Shown here piece after piece: positions 55,981-64,000 of a DNA stretch of 64,000 nucleotides (positions within the stretch are counted from its first letter, which is position 1; each line of letters begins with the position of its first letter). Below the pieces are notes generated by a model. It did no database searches. It worked only from the letters and a program-made list of their open reading frames with translations, and had not been told where the DNA came from. A program made the position numbers and the translations under genes. Source of the DNA: Glossina fuscipes (taxonomy: Eukaryota; Arthropoda; Insecta; Diptera; Glossinidae); assembly GCF_014805625.2 (NCBI RefSeq), contig NW_024003747.1, forward strand, positions 186,001 through 250,000. The letters run 5' to 3'.

Positions 55981-58900
55981 TATTGGCTTTCATCACACTT
56001 GTAAATAAAATCAATCAAATATTGCCTCAATCGTCAAATTCGCCTTCTATTCTCCTTTTCAATATTCTAAATGTAATTCTTAATTTGTGTGTTTATTAAT
56101 TACAAAAAATAATTGCGTAAACAGCTTACACGATTCAAAACGGTACTATTCAACAAATCAGCGTATTTCACGTGATCATGATCATTACACGTAAGACAAC
56201 CAGCTCTTCGGCGACTTGCTTGTCAGTGATCATTGTCAAGAGTCCAGAAGGAATGCTAGTTCCCATTGCTGCAAATCTTACTATTATTTTGATGAGTGTG
56301 AATTTCTATTCGGAAAATTAGTTCCTAATCTTATTGTGTCATACATTGATCGTGTATATTTATGTTCATTTCTTTACTCTTACTTCTCAAACCTTCTCTT
56401 CTAGATCCAATTATTTGCGGCTGTAGGAGATGCGAAGGAAGTATTTCGGCTGAGTGTCGTGATAATAGTAGTAGTCAAATTTAATGATTGATTATGTACC
56501 TTTCTGACTTTCGTATGATTACGAGCAGTTTGTCCCATATTTTTTGAATAAATTTGATCCATTGTTTTAGGAACGACGCAAGTTGCTCAAATGCCGAAAG
56601 AATCGAATTATCAAATATAAATTCCAATAATAATAATACCCCGCAGTGGCTCATGAAAGGCGTATTATTAACATCACCGTAAAATTATTAAATCGACAAC
56701 ACTTTTGTAACCACCATTTGTATAAAATCTAAAAATTTTTTTGAAATGCTTTTATTTCAGTTAGATGTTTAATCAAGTGAGCGTCTTTAATTTACGGAAG
56801 TATAAAAATTTTTTGGGTAAAGAATTTGCAAATGAAAAAATAAAAAGATATTGTGACGTGTGGTTAGTGTAAAGCTGGGCTTTTTTTTCTTTGTAGCCTA
56901 GCTACAAATCTGGGCCAGCTAGCTAGCTCACATTCGTGTTTCCTTTTTTTCTTTTTTTATATACATATATATTTTATATCAAAAAAAATTTTAAGTCAAA
57001 AATGACCTGTCCGCGAGTCTCTTCGTCCGTTAGTCAGTATTCATGGTCATTTTCCTATACTCGCAGGCACACACCAGTCTTCAAGGAAACTGTAGGGTGC
57101 TTAGTTTTTTTGTAACATTATAATACCCTACCTTAACGTTATTTTCTTGCAACTTCTTCCGTTGGGAGTGCCCACAATTCACAATAAGCACATTACAGCG
57201 ACGACAATGATGACAACAAAACGATAGCGACACATCGAAAATGGTGGGATAATAGGAGTATATGAAGACGACCACCACCAATTGAGGTTATAAAGAACAC
57301 AGAAGATTTTGATTGGGCCCCCAAGTATACACACATGTTCTCCATTGGTTTGAAAGAATTCTTCTTCATATTGTTTTGATTTCGATTTATTGGACTTCTT
57401 ACAAAATTTTCTTCCAATTTCCAAATGCATAAAACTCCGTAATTTCTTTTCATATTTATTTTCCTTATTTATTAACTTTTCGATGTTAGATGTCTGCCCT
57501 TTCTTTTTCACTTTTGCTTATCGTTCTATAGTAAAGGCAATCATAAAAAAACGGGTACATAAATTTTAGGTACCTAAATACAAAGAAATCGCTTTTACAA
57601 TTATATATATTTATATGTGCAATGTTTAACGCAATTAAGTTCACATATAGGACACAACAACAACGTGCAAAATGTATTTTCTTCAAAATGAATTTATCGT
57701 TTCAATTACTTTTAAATTATTTATTTATTTTATTTATATATGTTTTTAGATAATAATAGCGTATAAATTTTAAGTAATTTTATTTATTTATATTGCTCAG
57801 CCGTACATCCGCAATATTCAAGAATAGAATATTATGACCACCTGCTTATCGCCCCTCCCTTTTTAGATCCACCTTTTACTTTTTTTAAAACCAGAACAAA
57901 CACTCACCGAAAACTATCCTCTGTGCAAACGGACGTGGGACTTTGTTCTCTTTTCATAATTCTCTCTCTCTACATAACGCTACTATGCGAGCTGGGAATT
58001 ATGGAAAGAAACTGTACTTAACGCGGCTTCGTTATTATGGATACTACTCTTTTGAGATAGAGCATGGACAAAGCCAAACGACGTACACAATCTTTTAGAA
58101 ATTTTCATAAACTTCCTTTTTACAAATGTTACTGTACCGAAATAAGTTCATTCTATATATGCAACGATTTTAATAAAGAATATCGCTTTTCATAATTAAA
58201 TGCTATTTTAGATAAAATAAAAAAATGAAATCTTATTATAAATTTTTAAAGTTTTATTAGTCGGAGTTATAATCTTAGTATTAGCCTCGTTGTTGTTTTA
58301 TGAGCTTTATGTGTATTCTTTCTTAGAAGACTTTTTCTGCTTCTCATTGAGCAGTTTATTTGACAGTCTCCTCCAATATAAATTATATATAATTTAAAAC
58401 AGCATTAAATATTCCCTACTTTTATTAACCAGAGAGAATAAGGACATCAAGTTAACTACTAATATCAGATTCAGCCCTAGGTATTATCTAGAGCAGAAGA
58501 AAACCCAGTATATTTTAGAGTACAATATCAAATAAAAAATTAAAAAACTGATATATTTATTTTGAAAAAATGAACAAAATTATTTTCATATTCGCTCTTT
58601 CGTTACCAATTTATAATAAACATATTTCAAAAGCAAAAGCAACCTATTTGCACAATTACAATATGGTGTAGATGCGCGGTTGTAATATGCTACTGTAACA
58701 TTCAAACCATGGCTAGCATAAGGAAATGATTGTGATTATTCTAATTCTCATGTATATGTTGAGCAAATACAGGCAAACATATGGATTAACTTTAACATAG
58801 CAAAACACGTAATAAACTTATGTTCGCCTTCTGCGAAGCTTTACCCACATTTATAAATTTGCAGATACATTTGCAAAAAGCTTTGTTAAAAGGGTGCATG

Positions 58901-60350
58901 TTAATTAGCCGATTCGACTCATTTTGACTTCTTAAATGGGCTCGCAAAATAAGTTTTTAATCACTGTTTCCTAGAAATCGTAGACTCTTTTTTAATTCAA
59001 TCTATTTATTATAGATCTTTGATCAACATCAACAGGTTACATTTTTCTGTTTATTGTGGATGATTTAAACGGGTGAACATTCATTTCCAAACTTACCCTC
59101 AATCAACTATGCATTAATTATTAATTTTTTTTTACGTGAAACGTGATATTAACTGAAGACGAGATCATGAGTTCTAAATCTTTGACCGACTTCATGTAGG
59201 ACGGATAAACAAAATAATTAGAGGAACACGAGGCATTAAAAACCAAAAATAATGCACATAAAAAATACTTATTGTATTATGTTCGTTATTGAGCTAAAGT
59301 TCGATGTGGTTCTTACTCCGAACTTTCTGAAGGCTATATTTAAGCACGTAGTTATGGCAAAGTACAATTCCGTCTAAAACTCTAAGCCAATCTAGGAAAC
59401 ATACAACACTGTGAGCAAGAAATATAAGGTCAATTTTTCGTTAACGCATTGCGGAGAGTATAAAACCATGAAATAAATTTTTTTTCATGCGTAGGACGTG
59501 TTATCTTTGACACTTGTCTGGAATTTCATGGCAATTTTATTGATTGTCGTGGTTAAAGAAAGTTTATAAGAACACTTAAAAAAGTGAGTTTCTCTGTTTT
59601 TACTAAGTCTATGGAAAACTTCTTTCCGACTACAACTACATCATGAAAGACACTTTTGACATGTTGACACTTTTTTGACTACAGCGTCAGGTCACAATTT
59701 TACCGCTCAATACTGCTAATAACAAATATTATATGAGTATTATAAAGGCGATAAAGTTAGTTAGGAGGGATAACTACAAGTTTTTCATTTTATATATAAA
59801 TTCATCTTATTTTTCACAGTATGTTTTATATTATCTCTAAGACCTATTTCCAAATGTCAAAGGTGCAACCACAAAGTTAGCACAACTAATTTTGTGATCC
59901 ATATTGTACAATAAAAATAAATATTAAAACCACACATAAAAAACTTTAGCAAACCAATCATAAATCAAAAAGTATTATAAAAATAGTAGAAATTGAACTA
60001 AAAGTAGTTAAATAAGTTAGATAGATAAAAGAGGAACTAAAGCTATTAAAAGCTATTTAAAGCTAAAAAAAATAAATTTAATTTAAAGAAAAATTAATTT
60101 GCTTTTATTTTTCATTCAGCCAAAAATTTGCTTACATAAGTTTTAAATACAAAAGAAAAAACATCAAAAAAACCTATACTTAGCCGATTATAGCAAATAA
60201 GAACTAATTTAAAGAATCCATATAATTTTAGCAAAAAATATATCTAAAATAACAACAATAAATATTTACTTTTTGGTTTTTAAATAAACATTATTCGACT
60301 TTTTCTCATTTTCTGTGCTTTTAACCACTTATTAGTTTGTTTTTACGTAT
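55981..60350. other. Long noncoding stretch 3' of the carrier gene
   Basis: Strongly AT-rich with runs of A and T and short TA repeats (56959-56985, 57600-57620). No coding frame with family motifs on either strand. The part right of about 59800 is likely the 3' UTR and downstream region of the minus-strand mitochondrial carrier gene. The CAAAATTATC-type words near 57000-57060 and the TAGCTAGC repeat at 56918-56925 are minor features. Confidence 0.4.
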
Positions 60351-60374
60351 ACTTGTATACCTAGGTATACAAGT
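60351..60374. repeat. Perfect 24-bp palindrome
   Basis: Half-site ACTTGTATACCT followed directly by its exact complement (centre CCTAGG). It lies about 400 bases past the stop codon of the minus-strand carrier gene, so it could fold as a hairpin in that gene's 3' UTR if the UTR extends this far. Confidence 0.75.
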
Positions 60375-60771
60375 GTTTCTTTATAATTGCTAGCATTAGT
60401 ATCACTTAGGAAAGTTTATTTTTATTTTGTTTTTACATTGTATTCTACTTTCTTTTTTAACATATTCATTCTAGCATTCTCCTCCTCTTTCTCTTTAATT
60501 TTGTTTGTTTTTGTTTTACTTACAAAAAAGTTGCTTTATAATTTAGGCTAAATTGAGGCTATTAAAAAATATTAACATTACATTAGTAATATTTGTTTGT
60601 AATAGCACTACGTAAAAAAAATGGTAAACACGTTGTATTTAAAAGAGAAAGAGTAGAAAAACGTGTTGAAAGAGAATTAACACAAAGTAAAAAAGGGCAC
60701 GCATCGCTGCTAGTTTGAGTTAGATGCAAACGACGTATTTGTAAGTAGGGGTATGTATTATGGTAAACACA

Positions 60772-62931
60772 TCATGTCATATTAACACCCAAACCTCTAC
60801 TGGCATATTCATACACCACATAACTAATGGAAACTGCTGGCAGCACTTTAATGAAATTCGGAGTAATGCCACGATATAGTCCACAAATGCCTTCGGTACG
60901 TAAAATTTTACGAAACACCCCCATCATATTGTCATCGTTGCCAGCACCGGCTTGTTTCATAGGAATGGCACCCAAGGGCGAGGTAGTATACGTGTATTTG
61001 GACACAACTAAAATAAAAAAAAAAGTTATTACATTAGATGTGAGAGCGGTAATTGCACAAAAATAACACCGCACAGTTTCAAAACATTTGTTGGCTTAAC
61101 TTTTTATAGAGCCGAAATATACGAAAAGATAAACGTTTTCACTTTCCATAATAAATACAAATAACAAGCACACAACAATTGAAACACAGGTCACGAAATT
61201 TTTTCTTGCTTTCCTTCATGAGTAGGTCAAAACTAAAGCCGGCGTGCGTACACGCGCATTCCATTGAACAAATTATATATATATGTATTATTTATATTTT
61301 TTCTGTTTTTTCTGAAACAGAAAAAATTATGTCATGTTCACATTTGGAATAATCTCGGATACAATTCAATTTACTATTATTATTTTATTATTTTATCATT
61401 TTTATCTTAATCTGGTTAAGATTGCAAATTATAGTTTATTTTTACCATTTGCCTTCATTTGAAAATTACAGTATGACTACACCTGCGGGAACATCAAACC
61501 TAGTAATGATTTTAGTCTGGCTAAATATTTGTGCGATCTATGATAAACATTGGCGATGCGTGGTTGTCCCCAATTAAGAGTTTGTCCCTACATGGCCTCA
61601 AGTTCTTCTCTTTTACTTACTTGAAGAAATAACAGAAACCTGAAGCGCCTTCGGCTGTGTCATTACTTGTGCGCTTCATGCTTTGCAAACCAAAGGTAAT
61701 GGGTGCAAAGAAATACTATGTAATAGTATCTATACGATGTTTATACTACGATTTTAACTTACCTTGAGCTTGCAAACGTGTCCTCACTAAAGCCAGTGGA
61801 TATGAACACACTTGACCTAGTGTACTGGACGCACTGCCACAGGCCAATAGCACCAGAAAACTGGGCTGCTCATCATTGTGACAACTAAGATATTTCTTTT
61901 TTAGTGTTTCATAAACGGCCAAATCTATGCCCGCATAAGGTATAATGCCCAAAATATTAGGAATGTAACCGCGATAAAAACTGCGTAAGCCCTCGAGGAT
62001 GTATATCTTTTTTGCCGCATCAACAATACCCTTATACTGACCCGTTCTACGCAATGCCAAACGAGTTTTTAATACTTCCATAGGATAGATGACAGTTTGC
62101 GAAATGCCACCGGCAGCGGCGCCAGCCATAAAACGTTCGCCGATACTCATCTGCCGTTTTTCCTCGCCTCGTATCAGTCGTTTGATTTTTTCGTAGGCCG
62201 CGAATTTAATGGCCGATTCGGGGGCAATCTTTAATACATTAATGCCATTGCCGCGCCACATACTCCGTAAACCGCCCTCCTGGAGCATATATCTTAAACT
62301 ATCTGAGATTGCTGTCTTTTGTGTTTGAACCTGAAAATTCAAAATTTAGATCAATGTTTAGTTTTTAAATCTGATTGAAAATTCACTTTATATACCTGCA
62401 AAAACACTTTAATCCTATCTAATGGCGCAGTGCATGTACGCGAGACGGCACCGGCAATGCCGCCAGCGGCTAAATGACGCCACCACATGCCGCTTTGCAA
62501 TTCTATTTGTGTAAAATCATCAGGTACGTTCATATCCTCGCCAATGTCGAGGTACTGTAACAAACATTAGAAAAAATAAAAACAAAGGAAAAACGTAAAT
62601 AAAATAAAAAAATAATAAAAAGAATTGATGGTACAAAAGCAAATCGATATAAGAAATAAATAATTTATTAATGGCAAAAAAAAACCAAATTATTATAACA
62701 AATAATCGTAGAATATGAATATATAACGATAAGAAACATATACCAATAAATCAAAAACAGAGAATAATAAATAAGAAATACATTAAAATTTAAAAATGTA
62801 CGAACGGGTTCAATTTTTGTTAGGGGCAATGGTTATAAATAAAATTTGTCTAATTATTATACAACAGAAAGCAATTTTTAAAAATTCCAAAGCATACATA
62901 CAAGCTCTTCATTTTGTAGTATTTGCAGCAT
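60772..62931 (-). CDS. SCaMC: Calcium-regulated mitochondrial ATP-Mg/Pi carrier (SLC25A23/24/25 type), carrier exons
   Basis: Minus-strand exons: 62931-62902 (candidate first exon, [10 protein letters not shown]), 62554-62396, 62330-61763 and 61007-60772. All junctions are GT-AG and phases fit, giving 993 nt (330 codons plus stop). The product shows the three mitochondrial-carrier repeats with signatures [24 protein letters not shown] and [13 protein letters not shown], six transmembrane segments implied, and [15 protein letters not shown] at the end. The sequence [20 protein letters not shown] just before the first repeat is the linker that follows the EF-hand domain in SCaMC proteins. The protein exchanges ATP-Mg for phosphate across the inner mitochondrial membrane. 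EF-hand exons are not seen and may lie right of the window. With the 10-codon start the product would be a short, calcium-independent form. Confidence is high for the carrier exons, moderate for the first exon. Confidence 0.88.
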
Positions 62932-64000
62932 TCTTATTAATTAATATATTTTAATTTAATTTTAGTTGTGCTTTCCAGTTAAACGCTTTGTTTATTTATT
63001 TTGTTTTTTTCGGCTTTCTTCAATTAAACGTCAAAGTCTTCGTGTATGCGTCCTATGTTAAATTTTTTTTCTTTTGCCATCACTTTCTAAAGCAAATTCA
63101 CGCAATTGGCAACACACTCTATGCTTAGCTAATCTAGTAAAAAAAAATTGAAATATGTTTCTTTTTGTTCTTTTCTGCCTTCCCTTAAAAACAGAATGTA
63201 TTTTTGAAAAGCGAACATGTACACGCTGCATACAACAGACAACAACACAATTTAAATTTAAACGTAACTATGCCCCAGGAAAGCTGATTCACATTTGAAA
63301 AATCACGGGCACCAAATCGGTAACGAAAAGAAAGCAAAAACTATATATATACATTTTCTTTGAAATCACTGTCAGCTCATAGGCATATAGCAAATGAAAA
63401 TAAAACGATTCCGTCAGAGAAATTCTGACCATGCACCACTTCGCCTAAATACACACAGAAAAGCTCTTGATTACCTTATGAATCTGAGTGGATTTAGCCT
63501 CTCGCCTAATTCTTTTGTGGCTTCTTGAGATGATAGAATCATATTAAGGCGGATCTTGCATAAGCCCGTAATCATAGCAACGTTTAGCTACGGACATAGC
63601 GTTAGGTCTTCCGGACTATTCTTCTACTAAATTTTCTTATGCCTCTAAAAATATTTTTACCTAAGAATTTTAAGTTCTTGACAACAATAGTTACAAGATT
63701 TAAGTTTTCCATTTTTACCTGTTGTAAGCGTTCGTGGGTGGATGGTAATCCTTTTTTGAAACTTGATTAATGACCCTCGCCTAAGGAGGAATTTGTCAAA
63801 TTTGGGCTTCTTACCCAAACTTTCAAAACTGTGGAAATTCGATTAGAAATAATTGGCATTCGGGAAGCACGCCATGTAAAAACCAATTTGAAATCTTACA
63901 CTACGAAAAATTGAATGCACCTATGTGCTATCATTGCCTTTTTAAGAGTAAAAGCAAACGAAGATATTGTGTTTGCGAATCGAATTCCTTTTGTTTTTAC
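62932..64000. other. Upstream or intronic region of the carrier gene
   Basis: AT-rich, no EF-hand coding exon found. For the short form this is the 5' UTR and promoter; for a long form it would be intron. No TATA box at a convincing distance from 62931 was identified. Confidence 0.4.

Noticed and set aside
55710..56099. Overlapping small frames around the (CA)n tract
   Set aside because: They lie in the LINE 3' UTR and simple repeat; no gene.

Overview
The window looks like nuclear DNA of a higher fly (brachyceran dipteran). It is AT-rich. Two intron-containing genes have their closest remembered matches in flies, and everything between them is a graveyard of insect-type transposable elements (I, CR1-like, LOA and R1 non-LTR clades, Ty3/gypsy, Pao/BEL, mariner). 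No species name can be given from the sequence alone, and there are no bacterial operons, rRNA genes or CRISPR arrays.

Host genes. A SET/MYND lysine methyltransferase of the SMYD4 type is on the minus strand at 2737-5108. Six exons join in frame with GT-AG introns and give about 651 codons. At the right end, 60772-62931 minus, lie the carrier-domain exons of a calcium-regulated ATP-Mg/Pi mitochondrial carrier (SCaMC/SLC25A23-25 type). A 10-codon candidate first exon would give a short form lacking EF-hands. A third host-derived piece, 20701-20943 minus, is an isolated and decayed match to the N-terminus of the AP-3 delta adaptin (garnet).

Mobile elements, left to right: the 3' end of an I-clade LINE (1-1066); a CR1-like 3' end (1240-1995); a LOA-clade 5' part (8935-10442); a CR1-like piece running into a gypsy RT piece (10610-11720); a long 5'-truncated CR1-like copy (14345-17245 minus); gypsy-like remnants (17500-18850, 21140-21560, 24450-25760, 26700-27245, 28214-29090, 31840-32060, 42710-42830); an internally deleted mellifera-type mariner with intact terminal repeats (22366-23473); another CR1-like copy (29183-31460 minus); a nearly complete but internally deleted I-clade LINE (about 33640-38678); two copies of a second RNase-H-encoding LINE family with poly(A) tails (40417-41600 minus, 53985-55980 plus); an R1-clade copy (44496-47560); a third large CR1-like piece (50020-51185 minus); and a Pao/BEL pol relic (52100-53520).

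The most interesting find is a 179-bp tRNA-derived SINE at 41846-42024 with perfect 11-bp target duplications. Its 3' third matches the 3' tail of the I-clade LINE carried elsewhere in the same window, including the (TAA)n end. This looks like a SINE/LINE partnership. Other points of note are tandem copies of the CCA-bearing 3' end of tRNA-Trp near 47.6-47.75 kb, a repeated palindrome in the LINE 5' region, and a run of elements that have each lost internal sequence while keeping their ends.
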